From the NCBI GenBank assembly GCA_018609125.1, contig JABAYF010000028.1:124001-188000 (forward strand): a stretch of DNA of 64,000 nucleotides, written 5' to 3'. The notes beneath the pieces were generated by a model. It was not told the DNA's origin. It saw nothing but the letters and a program-made list of their open reading frames with translations, and searched no databases. A program made the position numbers and the translations under genes. The DNA comes from Candidatus Nanopelagicales bacterium. Its GTDB lineage: Bacteria > Actinomycetota > Actinomycetes > S36-B12. Shown piece after piece: positions 10,412 through 19,659 of this stretch; the first letter of the stretch is position 1; each line of letters starts with the position of its first letter.

Positions 10412-12010
10412 GTGATTACCGCAACCGGGCTTGAATTGCGCGCGGGTGCGCGACTCCTTCTTGGCGACGCATCCTTGCGTGTGGGACCCGGCGACCGTAT
10501 TGGTTTGGTGGGTCGCAACGGAGCCGGGAAAACAACCTTGACCAAGGTGTTGGCCGGTGAAGCTGCGCCTGCTGCCGGAACGATCAACCGCGGCGGCAGT
10601 ATCGGTTACCTTCCCCAGGACCCGCGCTCAGCTGACCCTCAGGTACTGGCCAAGGACCGAATTTTGGATGCGCGAAACCTGTCGAAGGTACTCGCTCGAA
10701 TTGAGCGGACATCGGTTGCCATGGGGGAGGGCACCGGTGAAGAACAAGATCGCGCGATGCGCCAGTACACCAACGCGATGCATGAGTTTGAATCCGTAGG
10801 CGGCTACGCAGTTCAGTCGCAAGCGGCCACGATCGCGGCGAGCCTTTCCCTGCCCCAGCGAGTGCTTGACCAACCGTTGGGAACGTTGTCTGGCGGCCAG
10901 CGTCGCCGCGTTGAGTTAGCCCGAATCCTCTTCGGTGGTCATGAGGTGCTGCTGCTCGATGAACCCACCAACCATCTAGACGCCGATTCCATCCAATGGC
11001 TGCGGCGGTTTTTGTCAACCTTTCCCGGTGGCTACATCGTGATCAGCCACGACACGGAACTTTTAGAAACCACCGTCAACCAGGTGGTGCATTTAGACGC
11101 AAATCGAGCCGTCCTGGATGTGTACTCCATGGGCTGGAATGCCTATTTGCAGCAGCGGGAAACAGATGAACGACGGCGCAAACGTGAACGCTCCAATGCT
11201 GAACGTAAAGCTAGTGATCTTCGAAACCAGGCCGACCGCATGCGAGCAAAGGCCTCCAAGGCGAAGGCGGCCCAGTCGATGCTTAAGCGAGCAGATCGAC
11301 TTGTTGACGACCTAGAGAAATCCCGTGCCGCCGACAAGGTGGCGCGGTTGCGGTTCCCCGAACCAGCGGCCTGTGGCAAGACACCCCTGTGGGGAGATTC
11401 GCTCTCTCGCACGTACGGTTCCCTGGAGGTATTCACCGACGTTAACCTCGCGATTGACCGAGGATCTCGGGTGGTCATTTTGGGGTTGAATGGTGCCGGG
11501 AAGACGACGCTGCTGCGGATTCTGGCAGGGGTTGACGTCGCCGACACCGGTTCGGTACGCCAAGGACACGGAGCGCGGGTCGGCTACTACGCTCAGGAGC
11601 ATGAGACCTTAGATCCGCAGCGATCGGTGCTGGCCAACATGATGTCCGCCGCACCAGATCTACCCGATACCGAAGCGCGTCGGGTTTTGGGTTCGTTTCT
11701 GTTCAGCGGCGACGATGTCGATAAGCCGGCCGCAGTTCTCTCCGGTGGGGAAAAGACGCGACTAGCTTTAGCCACACTGGTCGTATCGGGGGCTAACGTC
11801 TTGCTGCTCGATGAACCGACGAACAACTTAGATCCAGCATCTAGGGAAGAAATTCTGGGTGCCCTGGCCGGCTACAAGGGGGCCGTTGTCCTGGTGACCC
11901 ATGATGAGGGAGCGGTGATGGCCCTGGATCCAGAGCGGGTCGTGATTTTGCCCGAGGGTGATGAGGATCTGTGGAGCGATGACTACGCGGAATTGATTTC
12001 CCTCGCATGA
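10412..12010 (+). CDS. ABC-F family ATPase (ribosome-associated type)
   Basis: Soluble protein of 532 residues with two ABC ATPase domains and no membrane segment, the layout of ABC-F translation factors. Domain 1 has Walker A GRNGAGKTT, signature LSGGQRRRVE and Walker B VLLLDEPTNHLD; domain 2 has LNGAGKTT, LSGGEKTRLA and VLLLDEPTNNLD. The linker between them (about residues 240-310) is highly charged and predicted helical, the P-site-tRNA-interaction motif region. ABC-F proteins act on the ribosome, some giving antibiotic resistance; the subtype cannot be assigned by eye. GTG 10412 has TAAACT ending nine bases upstream, a possible near-leaderless promoter. Confidence 0.9.
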   Translation: MITATGLELRAGARLLLGDASLRVGPGDRIGLVGRNGAGKTTLTKVLAGEAAPAAGTINRGGSIGYLPQDPRSADPQVLAKDRILDARNLSKVLARIERTSVAMGEGTGEEQDRAMRQYTNAMHEFESVGGYAVQSQAATIAASLSLPQRVLDQPLGTLSGGQRRRVELARILFGGHEVLLLDEPTNHLDADSIQWLRRFLSTFPGGYIVISHDTELLETTVNQVVHLDANRAVLDVYSMGWNAYLQQRETDERRRKRERSNAERKASDLRNQADRMRAKASKAKAAQSMLKRADRLVDDLEKSRAADKVARLRFPEPAACGKTPLWGDSLSRTYGSLEVFTDVNLAIDRGSRVVILGLNGAGKTTLLRILAGVDVADTGSVRQGHGARVGYYAQEHETLDPQRSVLANMMSAAPDLPDTEARRVLGSFLFSGDDVDKPAAVLSGGEKTRLALATLVVSGANVLLLDEPTNNLDPASREEILGALAGYKGAVVLVTHDEGAVMALDPERVVILPEGDEDLWSDDYAELISLA

Positions 12011-12068
12011 CCGGGTATTACACCGGCCTTGCGGATGCGTCGGAAGACAGGCAGGGGACACTAGGTAC

Positions 12069-12890
12069 ATGAGTCCGACATCACCAACGATTCCTGGCCT
12101 AACCGCGGCAGAACTTGCCGAGGCTGGTCTGCTGATTTCCTGGAGCGAACCGGTGGCTCGCGTCACCCTAGCCGCACCCGAGCGCCGAAATGCTCAGTCT
12201 CCGCACACGTGGAGCGTGCTGGCGCGGATAGGCCAATGGGCCCAGGCCATGGGTGATCAGTTGTCCATCGTCGTGCTGGATGCGCAGGGCGTTAGCTTCT
12301 CGGCAGGTTTGGACCGACGCATGTTTACCCCGGACGGCATTCCTGGGCAGACGTCGCTGTTAGACGTCGTGCGGGCCGATGACGAGGCGAAGATGCAATT
12401 CATTGCCGCAGCGCAATCGGGCTTTCGGTGGTTGCGTGAAGTTGACGCGGTGACGATGGCCGTGGTCGAGGGTCACGCGATCGGAGCTGGTTTTCAGCTC
12501 GCTCTGGCCGCAGACGTGATTGTGCCATCCCATGATGCGGTTTTCGCGATGAAGGAAACCTCGTGGGGGCTGGTGCCCGATCTGGGTGGTACTGCACCGA
12601 TGGTGCGCGGTGCTGGCTATGGACCTGCCCTCATCGCCTGCGCTACCGGGCGAAATATCAGTGCCGCGGAGTTGGCCACTTGGGGCTTGGCGCTACCGCC
12701 CACCGATGATGCGCAGGTGAGCGTCGATGAGTTGATCAGTGCGCTCAGCGCTACACCCCCCGGTGCGGTGTCGGATTTGAAAGTACTGCTCCGCGGCCTT
12801 GATGATGCCGATCGTGAACAGCAGTGGTTGCGAGAGGCGCAGGTTCAGTCTCGTCGACTGACCACCTGGGCCGCGCAGTTGACGCAGTGA
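12069..12890 (+). CDS. Enoyl-CoA hydratase/isomerase family protein
   Basis: Crotonase-fold protein of 273 residues. The oxyanion-hole strand is seen as VSFSAGLDRRMF and the second conserved block as GHAIGAGFQLALAADVIVPS, followed by ETSWGLVPDLGGT, where one acid residue of the usual pair can be placed (E in KETSWGL). It therefore probably acts on an acyl-CoA thioester, but the substrate is unknown; neighbours (ABC-F and an ABC exporter) do not help. An echA-ABC-F pairing is also found in mycobacteria (from memory echA12-Rv1473). The C-terminal third is less conserved. The start ATG at 12069 follows GGGGACACTAGG, without a clear ribosome-binding site. Confidence 0.85.
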   Translation: MSPTSPTIPGLTAAELAEAGLLISWSEPVARVTLAAPERRNAQSPHTWSVLARIGQWAQAMGDQLSIVVLDAQGVSFSAGLDRRMFTPDGIPGQTSLLDVVRADDEAKMQFIAAAQSGFRWLREVDAVTMAVVEGHAIGAGFQLALAADVIVPSHDAVFAMKETSWGLVPDLGGTAPMVRGAGYGPALIACATGRNISAAELATWGLALPPTDDAQVSVDELISALSATPPGAVSDLKVLLRGLDDADREQQWLREAQVQSRRLTTWAAQLTQ

Positions 12891-12930
12891 CGCGTTCGTC
12901 GTCACTGCCCGTGCAGTCAGACGTTCAGTC

Positions 12931-14787
12931 ATGACGATGCCAGGGCCCTGGGCTGCTTATCGGGCGATGACCCAGGATCGAAGCGCGATCAAGCCGGTGT
13001 CCCGAGGTGTGGTGCGCCGGGTTATCGGCTATGCCAAGCCGTATACGAAGATCGTCATACCGTTCATGGTCACTCTGATCGCAATTTCACTACTCACTGT
13101 CGCCCAGCCGCTGCTCTTTCGCGTCATCGTTGACGACGGCATTAGCGTGGGAAATGCAAGCCTTGTCACGTGGATCGCGGTAGCCATCGCCGGTTTGGCC
13201 ATTGTTGACGCCCTGATCGGTGTTTTGAGTCGTTGGTATTCGGCACGTATCGGCGAGGGTCTCATTTTTGATCTGCGCACGGAGGTTTTCGGGCACGTCC
13301 AACGGCAATCCATCGCCTTCTTTACCCGTGCTCAAACAGGTGCGTTAGTTTCGCGACTGAACAGTGATGTCCTCGGTGCCCAGCAGGCCTTCACCTCGAC
13401 CCTCGGAGGCGTCGTCGGAAACCTGATCACGACGGTAATCGTACTCGTTACCATGCTCATTTTATCCTGGCAGGTAACGGTTTTGGCCTTGCTTCTGGTG
13501 CCCCTCTTCCTGCTTCCCGCCCGGTGGATGGGTCGACGTCTGCAAACCCTCACTCGTCAGCAAATGCAAGACAACGCACGCATGAACGCGCAAATGACGG
13601 AACGATTTAACGTGGCTGGCGCACTACTGGTAACCCTGTTTGGGCGCCCGAAGGACGAGGATGCCGAATTCGGGTTTCGTGCTGCACGAGTGCGTGATGC
13701 TGGCATCTCTATTGCGATGGCCAACCGGTGGTTTTTTACCGCGCTGGCACTGGTGGCGTCCTTGGCCACCGCAATCGCCTACGGTGTAGGCGGAAATTTG
13801 GTCATTTCGGAGTCCATCACGCTTGGCACGCTTTTGGCCCTGGTTGCCCTGCTTGCCCAGTTGTATGGACCTCTCACCGCGTTGAGCAATGTGCGCGTTG
13901 ATGTGATGACAGCATTGGTCAGTTTCGACCGAGTTTTTGAAGTTCTTGATCTGCCACCCTTGGTGAAGGATCTACCCGATGCGAAAAAGTTGCCCGATGG
14001 TCCATTGTCGATCGAGTTTGATGACGTCACTTTTGCCTACCCCACAGCCAAACAGGTGTCACTTGCATCACTGGAATCCATTGCCCGCGATGTGGAAGAG
14101 CGTGACGCTGGCGATGTTTTGCACAACGTCAATGCCACCATCGAGGCTGGACAACTGGTAGCGCTCGTTGGCCCCTCCGGTGCTGGAAAGACGACGTTCA
14201 TCGGACTCGTGGCGCGCTTATACGACACAACCTCCGGTTCTGTGCGCATCGGGGGCATGGATGTTCGTGACGCCACTCTTGAGTCTTTGCACGGTGCCAT
14301 TGGAATGGTGACTCAGGAAGCCCATATGTTCCACGACACAATTCGTGCCAATCTCTTGTACGCCAAACCCGATGCCACCGAGGAACAAATCTATGCAGCG
14401 CTTAGCGGCGCACACATTCGAAATTTAATCGATGCCCTGCCCGAAGGGCTAGACACGGTTGTAGGTGATCGTGGCCACCGGCTTTCTGGCGGTGAGAAGC
14501 AGCGCATCGCGTTGGCACGGCTACTCCTTCGTTCTCCACGCATCGTTGTACTCGACGAGGCAACGGCCCACCTTGATTCGGAAAGCGAAGCTGCTGTTCA
14601 AGCGGCCCTGGACACGGCACTGGTAGGACGCACGTCGTTGGTGATCGCGCATCGGCTATCTACGGTACGCGCCGCCGATGTTATTTTGGTAGTTGAGCAT
14701 GGCCGTGTGGTTGAGCGTGGTACCCACGCTGAACTCGTGGCAGCGGGCGGTGCCTACGCATCGCTTTATCGGACACAGTTTGCTTAA
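12931..14787 (+). CDS. ABC transporter, fused permease and ATPase (exporter)
   Basis: Half-transporter of 618 residues with an N-terminal membrane domain (about six helices, residues ~35-330) and a C-terminal ATPase domain. Walker A GPSGAGKTT, signature LSGGEKQR and Walker B IVVLDEATAHLD are intact, so a homodimer could be fully active; the H-loop is IAHRLSTVR. The ATPase domain contains an insertion of about 25 acidic residues after FAYPTAKQ (SLASLESIARDVEERDAG), before the Walker A strand. The family exports lipids or drugs. The last codon overlaps the stop of the convergent SURF1 gene. Substrate unknown. Confidence 0.9.
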   Translation: MTMPGPWAAYRAMTQDRSAIKPVSRGVVRRVIGYAKPYTKIVIPFMVTLIAISLLTVAQPLLFRVIVDDGISVGNASLVTWIAVAIAGLAIVDALIGVLSRWYSARIGEGLIFDLRTEVFGHVQRQSIAFFTRAQTGALVSRLNSDVLGAQQAFTSTLGGVVGNLITTVIVLVTMLILSWQVTVLALLLVPLFLLPARWMGRRLQTLTRQQMQDNARMNAQMTERFNVAGALLVTLFGRPKDEDAEFGFRAARVRDAGISIAMANRWFFTALALVASLATAIAYGVGGNLVISESITLGTLLALVALLAQLYGPLTALSNVRVDVMTALVSFDRVFEVLDLPPLVKDLPDAKKLPDGPLSIEFDDVTFAYPTAKQVSLASLESIARDVEERDAGDVLHNVNATIEAGQLVALVGPSGAGKTTFIGLVARLYDTTSGSVRIGGMDVRDATLESLHGAIGMVTQEAHMFHDTIRANLLYAKPDATEEQIYAALSGAHIRNLIDALPEGLDTVVGDRGHRLSGGEKQRIALARLLLRSPRIVVLDEATAHLDSESEAAVQAALDTALVGRTSLVIAHRLSTVRAADVILVVEHGRVVERGTHAELVAAGGAYASLYRTQFA

Positions 14788-15548
14788 GAAACTGGCTGTT
14801 TTTCCTGAGCGTTATCGTGTGCTTCACGGCGCAGAAAATAGACCCAACCGATCAGCGCGATGGAAGCAAAGATTAGCCACTGGATGGCATAGGAAACGTT
14901 TTGCGTTTCGTCGATTTCAGGCAGTGGCATCCGCAGCAGGTCAGTCTCGCCAACATCTGAGAGCACGACCTCCAGATAGACCGGCAGCACCTCGCTGTTG
15001 CCCGTGGCGGCGAGCACTTGTGAACTCAGCACCGATGTATCAATCCAACGAATCTGACCCTCGGGGAGGTCGTTGACTACCTCACGTTGTAGCTCCGAGG
15101 GGCGCAGTCGGCCCGTGATGCTGACTTCACCGAGGGGCAGCGTTGGCGGTTCAACGATTTGGGTGGATGCACCGGTCGCCATGATCCACCCTCGATTTGC
15201 CCAGATCGGCGGCCCCTGATCGGGTTGGAACAACGTGACCACCCAAAAGCCGTTACGGCCATCAAGGGGGCGCTGTCGGACGAGGAGGGTTGTGTCGGGG
15301 ACATAGCGACCGATCGTGTCAACCGGCCGATACAGATCTGCCCCACTGGTCAGTGAGGCTGGATCAGCCAGCGCCTGTTCCAGGGGAACAGGGGACCGTT
15401 GGGTTTCGGCAACAAGCAGGTTCAACGCCTGACGTTCCTCTTCGGCCCGTTGCCACTGCCAGCTGCTGAGAACCGCGAAACCCGCCACAGCCACCACCAC
15501 GAGGGCGGTAAAGCCCTGCCAACGTCGGGTGCGTAGCAGCGTCCACAT
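14784..15548 (-). CDS. SURF1 family protein (cytochrome oxidase biogenesis)
   Basis: Membrane protein of 254 residues with the SURF1 layout: a helix near the N-terminus (WQGFTALVVVAVAGFAVLSSWQWQRAEE), a large extracytoplasmic domain, and a second helix near the C-terminus (YAIQWLIFASIALIGWVYFLRR). The conserved SSWQWQRAEEER and the VRQRPLDGRNGFWVVT/ANRGWI elements are present. SURF1 proteins help insert heme A into cytochrome aa3 oxidase, which links this gene to ctaA/ctaB at the left end. The start ATG 15548 is immediately preceded by TAGGCT plus six bases, so it is probably leaderless. Its stop overlaps the stop of the convergent ABC exporter (shared TTAA). Confidence 0.9.
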   Translation of the reverse strand: MWTLLRTRRWQGFTALVVVAVAGFAVLSSWQWQRAEEERQALNLLVAETQRSPVPLEQALADPASLTSGADLYRPVDTIGRYVPDTTLLVRQRPLDGRNGFWVVTLFQPDQGPPIWANRGWIMATGASTQIVEPPTLPLGEVSITGRLRPSELQREVVNDLPEGQIRWIDTSVLSSQVLAATGNSEVLPVYLEVVLSDVGETDLLRMPLPEIDETQNVSYAIQWLIFASIALIGWVYFLRREAHDNAQEKQPVS

Positions 15549-15554
15549 GCCTTC

Positions 15555-15560
15555 AGCCTA
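15555..15560 (-). promoter_or_regulatory. Leaderless -10 element of the SURF1 gene
   Basis: TAGGCT on the minus strand, six bases before ATG 15548. It lies directly downstream of a hairpin after the DUF3099 gene, so SURF1 appears to have its own promoter. Confidence 0.6.
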
Positions 15561-15561
15561 A

Positions 15562-15580
15562 GCCGATACCTTCTATCGGC
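15562..15580 (-). terminator. Perfect 7-bp hairpin after the DUF3099 gene
   Basis: GCCGATA (15562-15568), 5-base loop, TATCGGC (15574-15580); on the minus strand it begins within the DUF3099 stop codon. No run of U follows, so it is at best a weak or Rho-assisted terminator, or an RNA-stabilising 3' hairpin. Confidence 0.4.
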
Positions 15581-15866
15581 GCGGAGCCGGAGGCAGTGCG
15601 CGGCGCTCCTGGGCGGTTACGACGTTGATGGGGGTGTTGTCGGGCCGTTCGCGGCCGGCATTGGCAATCACTACGGCTAGGTAGGGCAACACGACAGCAC
15701 CGGCAAGGAGGATCCAGCGCGGCCAGCCGGGCACAACGATCGCGCCCAAAACGCAGGCTGTCCGAATCGCCATCGAGATGAGGTATTTGCGGGTTCTCGG
15801 TGCCTGGTCATCGCGCAACGCGGGGCGGGCCCCGGTGATGCTGTGAACCTGGTCGTTGGCGCTCAT
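15573..15866 (-). CDS. DUF3099 domain-containing membrane protein
   Basis: Small protein of 97 residues from ATG 15866, which has AAGGAGG directly upstream; a longer open frame reaching 15938 is not used. The family is actinobacterial and uncharacterised. The N-terminal part (HSITGARPAL, arginine-rich stretch) is followed by two closely spaced hydrophobic segments (CVLGAIVVPGWPRWILLAGAVVLPYLAVVIAN), a likely helical hairpin, and a basic cytoplasmic tail ending in PPAPRR. It lies in the same direction upstream of SURF1 but is separated by a hairpin and a new promoter. Function unknown. Confidence 0.85.
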   Translation of the reverse strand: MSANDQVHSITGARPALRDDQAPRTRKYLISMAIRTACVLGAIVVPGWPRWILLAGAVVLPYLAVVIANAGRERPDNTPINVVTAQERRALPPAPRR

Positions 15867-15943
15867 GGGCCTCCTTGTCTCAGCACACGTTAGGCCCATT
15901 CGGTCACCCTCGCTCACTGAGGCCACCCGGTCGGGCAACCGAT

Positions 15944-17365
15944 CTACTGAGCCTCACTTATGCTGTTCAGATTGAAGTCGTCGACGAGCAGCGCGGGCAT
16001 GGCGACGCGTGGGGCATAGTCGCCCATCTCACGGGGCAATGTCCGGCTCGTGTGTGAGGAATCAAGGATAGATGCCAGCATCTTCACGGGGGACTGAAGG
16101 AAGCGGAAATTGTCGACCGCTCCAATAATTTCACCATCACGAACTTCATAAACTCCGTCTCGTGTCAGCCCGGTGATGAGGAGTTGCCCAGGATCAACGA
16201 GCCGGTTGTACCAGAGACAATTGATCAGGTACGCGTGCTCGGTGCGGGCGACCAGATTGCCGAGGGAGCCGTGTCCGGCATCGACGTAAAGGGCGAGCGT
16301 GTCGGCCGCGGGAGTGAACGGGAGATCGTGATCGCGACTAAAGCGACGATCGGACATTAGTGAGGTGAGGACGCCATCGCGGAGCCAATCGACGGACTCG
16401 ATTTGTGCGCCGTTGTCGAAGACGCTGGCCGATGCACTGCTTGTCGACACGAGGTGAAGGTTGCTTGCGGGCACGAGCGGATCCGCCGGATCGCTGGTGA
16501 GCCGCAACCCCTGGGGCCCGAACTGCTCGCCAAGGCGTAGTCTGCCGTCACTTCCGCTGAAGACGCTACGGCCCTCCACCGCGTCCACGGCCAACATGGC
16601 CCACCACAGGTCCACCATGAGATCGCCGACTGCTGAGGGCGACAGGAGAACTCGGTGGTTGCCCGGCGCAAGATGGCGACGTTTCGCCTGATGTCTGAGA
16701 CCGGTCATGAGTAATTCGAAACTTTCGGCGATGGGAATGTCCGCTAGATGTGCCGCGCTACCGCCCCACCAGTTCGAACGCGTAGGTGTGCCATGGCGCG
16801 CGGTGCATTCAAAGCGCGCGGAGCGTTCGTCACTGCGTCCGCGTCGACCTGAGGTTGTCGCCAGCCAATGTGTCTCACTCAGCTGTTCGGCGTAACCAAA
16901 CAGGGCTACCTCGTGGGTTCGGGCCCGATCAAACATCAGTCCTAGATCCGTGAGCGTGTTGTCCTCGTGACTCTCCTCGGGCCAGCCGGAGGGTGCGTTC
17001 CAAAGGTCAACTGAAGCTCGCGGCGATTCTTGCTCAAGGAGGGTTGAGGCATCGGGCGCGGGCGTCGACTGCAGTGCGAGCGCATGCGCACGACGAGCCG
17101 CAGCGGCCAATGCTGGTCTGTTCGGTTTACTAGAAGTTACGTCGTCCACCCAGACGTCTGTCACTGTGGCGCTGGCCACTCCGTGTCCCTCAGGCATCGC
17201 AACGATCGTGACCTGCCAGGAGTCCACGTCACCGTTCGTGGTCAGTTGCGTACGCGCGAACCGGGTATCACGGCGATGAGTGAACGAGGCGATCACAACG
17301 GCAGGGAAATCAACCAGGTCAAGCATTGTGTCGCACACTTGATCCCCGCGCTGGCGACCGCCCAC
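15944..17365 (-). CDS. pmbA: TldD/PmbA family protein, PmbA-like subunit
   Basis: Second member of a TldD/PmbA pair (up to 473 residues). TldD-TldE/PmbA are cytoplasmic heterodimeric metalloproteases that trim unfolded or modified peptides; in the dimer only TldD carries the zinc motif, and this protein lacks HExxxH, as expected for PmbA/TldE. C-terminal conserved stretches include NLHLVSTSSA, LLITGLTRDGVYEVRDGEIIGAVDNFRF, typical of PmbA C-domains. The frame starts at GTG 17365 directly after the tldD stop; ATG 17326 or GTG 17338 are alternatives, and the N-terminal domain looks shorter than usual. Cotranscribed with tldD. Confidence 0.87.
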   Translation of the reverse strand: MGGRQRGDQVCDTMLDLVDFPAVVIASFTHRRDTRFARTQLTTNGDVDSWQVTIVAMPEGHGVASATVTDVWVDDVTSSKPNRPALAAAARRAHALALQSTPAPDASTLLEQESPRASVDLWNAPSGWPEESHEDNTLTDLGLMFDRARTHEVALFGYAEQLSETHWLATTSGRRGRSDERSARFECTARHGTPTRSNWWGGSAAHLADIPIAESFELLMTGLRHQAKRRHLAPGNHRVLLSPSAVGDLMVDLWWAMLAVDAVEGRSVFSGSDGRLRLGEQFGPQGLRLTSDPADPLVPASNLHLVSTSSASASVFDNGAQIESVDWLRDGVLTSLMSDRRFSRDHDLPFTPAADTLALYVDAGHGSLGNLVARTEHAYLINCLWYNRLVDPGQLLITGLTRDGVYEVRDGEIIGAVDNFRFLQSPVKMLASILDSSHTSRTLPREMGDYAPRVAMPALLVDDFNLNSISEAQ

Positions 17366-18847
17366 CTAGTGATCACCCCCGGTGTTGAGGACTCGCACGT
17401 TTTCGAACACCGCAGATGGGCAATCATGGGAAACCGGCGCCACCTGACCGGGTTGGCCTTTGCCACAGTTGACCGCACCGGCAAGCAGCGCCGTGCTCGG
17501 GCCCCCGAGGGCGGTCAAACTGTTCCAAAATTTCGGCGTGCTGGACTGGTAGGCAACATCGGTCAGTTGTCCCTGGAGTTCACCGTTTTTGATGCGGTAG
17601 AAACGCTGCCCGGTGAACTGGAAGTTGTAGCGCTGCATATCGATGGACCAACTTCGGTCACCCACTATGTAGATGCCATCGCAGACGCCAGCGATAAGGT
17701 CTCCGGTGGTGCCTCCCGAGGGATCAGGGAGAAGTGAAACGTTTGGCATCCGTGAAATAGCCATGTGTTCCGCGGCATCGGCATAGGAGCAGCCACGAGA
17801 TCGTGACTCACCGATGAGATGAGCGGTTGTCCTGTCGGTTTGGAACCCGCTGAGGACACCCTCGGTGACCAAGGGCCATCGCTGAGCGGTCACACCCTGG
17901 TCATCCCAGCCGACTGTGGCTAGGCCATGCTCGGTGGTGCGATCTGCCACGATATTCATCAGGGGGCTGCCGTAGCGCAGTCGATCCATATCTGTTGGTG
18001 TAACGAAGGTGGTGCCGGCATAGTTGGCTTCAAACCCCACCGAGCGATCCAGTTCGGTCGCGTGACCAACCGATTCGTGGATGGTCAACCACAGGTTCGT
18101 CGGGTCAAGGACCAGCGTGTAGTTACCTGGCTCCACCGATTTGGCAAGGCAACGTTGAGCGAGCCAGTCGGGCAACTGGGCAAATTCCGCTGCCCAGTCC
18201 CATCTCCGCGCACTGCCCACGCTGACGCAGTCACCGGTCAGGTACTCCCAGCCTCGGGCCACCGGGGGCGCGCAGGTACGCATGGACTCGAATGATCCGC
18301 GGACCGCATCAACAGCAGTGGCTGTCCATTCGGCGTGAATTCGGTATCGCACCTGTTCGGTGCTGGTGCCGGAGGTATCCTCGTAACGCACGTGTTCGCG
18401 CACATAGCCCACCTGAGCATCGACGTGATCGATGCCGGGTGCGGTGAGCAGTTGATGGGACCGCGATCGAATGAGATCAATTTGATCGGACATGCTCACG
18501 GTAAAGGGATCCACCGTGATCTGACCTTCCCAGGTGCCCACGTGTGTCGGCTCAGCGGCGAGGTTGAACTCATGGGGCACTAACGTTCTACTGCGACGTG
18601 CCAGTCGCATCGCCCGCTGCACGAGTGCGCCGGTGTCGACGAAGTCCGTCCCACTGGAAGCAGCGAAGCCCCAGGCACCATCAACTAAAACGGTCAGCCC
18701 GACGCCCACATCGTCGGAGTCGGTAAGGGACTGCACTTCCATATCGCGCAACTCCACACCAGCATCGCGAACATGCATGTGGCGAACGTCTGCGTAATCA
18801 GCGCCGGCATCTACTGCAGCCTCAAGCAATCGCGCCAAGGAATCCAT
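17366..18847 (-). CDS. tldD: TldD family metalloprotease
   Basis: Catalytic subunit (493 residues) of a TldD/TldE peptidase. The zinc motif H257-E258-x3-H262 is seen in TIHESVGHATELD, and a later cysteine/histidine-containing segment (RGCSYADAAEHMAISRMPNVSLLPDPSGG) matches the conserved C-terminal block of TldD. Family members mature RiPP antibiotics such as microcin B17 or act as general peptidases; no RiPP precursor is evident nearby, so a housekeeping role is more likely. The ATG at 18847 lies 31 bases after the stop of the TMEM175-like gene, so the three genes may be cotranscribed. Confidence 0.93.
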   Translation of the reverse strand: MDSLARLLEAAVDAGADYADVRHMHVRDAGVELRDMEVQSLTDSDDVGVGLTVLVDGAWGFAASSGTDFVDTGALVQRAMRLARRSRTLVPHEFNLAAEPTHVGTWEGQITVDPFTVSMSDQIDLIRSRSHQLLTAPGIDHVDAQVGYVREHVRYEDTSGTSTEQVRYRIHAEWTATAVDAVRGSFESMRTCAPPVARGWEYLTGDCVSVGSARRWDWAAEFAQLPDWLAQRCLAKSVEPGNYTLVLDPTNLWLTIHESVGHATELDRSVGFEANYAGTTFVTPTDMDRLRYGSPLMNIVADRTTEHGLATVGWDDQGVTAQRWPLVTEGVLSGFQTDRTTAHLIGESRSRGCSYADAAEHMAISRMPNVSLLPDPSGGTTGDLIAGVCDGIYIVGDRSWSIDMQRYNFQFTGQRFYRIKNGELQGQLTDVAYQSSTPKFWNSLTALGGPSTALLAGAVNCGKGQPGQVAPVSHDCPSAVFENVRVLNTGGDH

Positions 18848-18878
18848 TCAGGGAGATTCAATCACTACAGTTCAATGA

Positions 18879-19559
18879 CTACTGTTCGTGGTCCGCGGCG
18901 TCGGCATGCTCGTTGCGTCGCCTGGCCTTGCGGCCGAGGAAAATCCCGATGGGCAACACCAGGATGGCAAAGTAGCCGCCAACGCCGGGGAAGTACACCG
19001 TGCTGATGCCCACGAGCAGGAATGTGATGGTAAAGAGGATGCTGCGGAAAATCCCCGCGCGCCGCTCCGCTGACCGTTCAGGTTCTAGTTCGCGATCAAT
19101 GAGGGCTGGGCGAGTCACGACATATGCTGAAACTACGCCCACGGCCAGCGACATGACCGCAAGTAGTCCGAAGAAGAACAACCCGGTACCACCGAAACCT
19201 TCACCCGAACTGTCCCACTGGTCAGCTGATCCGTACATCGAGGTGGCCCAGGGCAGCAGAACAATCGCACCCAACCAGATGGCATTGAGCCAGAAGACCG
19301 GCAGATTGAAGGCACGCATCGAACTGAAGACACGGTTATGGACGAGCCAGTTCTGTGCAACGAGTGCGAAGGCAAGAGCAAAGGAAAAAATCTGGCCGAA
19401 GTTGTCGGCCAGAACGTTCCACACCGTCTCACTGCCCTTGGGCCCATCGATATCTAGCAGGGGGAGGACGAGCAACGTGATAGCGATTGCCACGATGGCA
19501 TCGGTAAAGTTGACGAATCGTTCAAAGCTCCGGCCTGAATACTCGCGCATAGCCGCCAT
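18879..19559 (-). CDS. TMEM175-like potassium channel (DUF1211)
   Basis: Membrane protein of 226 residues with about six helices. The first helix holds RFVNFTDAIVAIAITLLVLPL, a variant of the R-x3-F-[ST]-D signature of prokaryotic TMEM175 channels, in which the first helix lines the pore and the protein forms tetramers. The C-terminal end is a short charged tail. Gene order places it ahead of tldD-pmbA on the same strand. CAGACT with a six-base gap precedes the ATG, a degenerate version of the leaderless signal seen elsewhere. Function as a K+ channel is inferred from the family. Confidence 0.85.
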   Translation of the reverse strand: MAAMREYSGRSFERFVNFTDAIVAIAITLLVLPLLDIDGPKGSETVWNVLADNFGQIFSFALAFALVAQNWLVHNRVFSSMRAFNLPVFWLNAIWLGAIVLLPWATSMYGSADQWDSSGEGFGGTGLFFFGLLAVMSLAVGVVSAYVVTRPALIDRELEPERSAERRAGIFRSILFTITFLLVGISTVYFPGVGGYFAILVLPIGIFLGRKARRRNEHADAADHEQ

Positions 19560-19601
19560 GTCACCAGTCTGGCAGAAGCATGTGAATCAAAGGATAGAAG
19601 G

Positions 19602-19607
19602 TAGAGT
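19602..19607 (+). promoter_or_regulatory. Candidate -10 element for fabG-fabI
   Basis: TAGAGT, about 52 bases before the fabG start; together with a proper ribosome-binding site this would give a leadered transcript of roughly 45 bases. No convincing -35 box was identified. Confidence 0.35.
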
Positions 19608-19659
19608 TCGCGGACACTGTGAACATTGACCGTGGTCGCCGTCACTGGGAGGAACCCCC

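Noticed and set aside
17084-17737. 217-residue plus-strand frame opposite tldD/pmbA
   Set aside because: Antisense shadow of clearly conserved genes on the minus strand; no domain.
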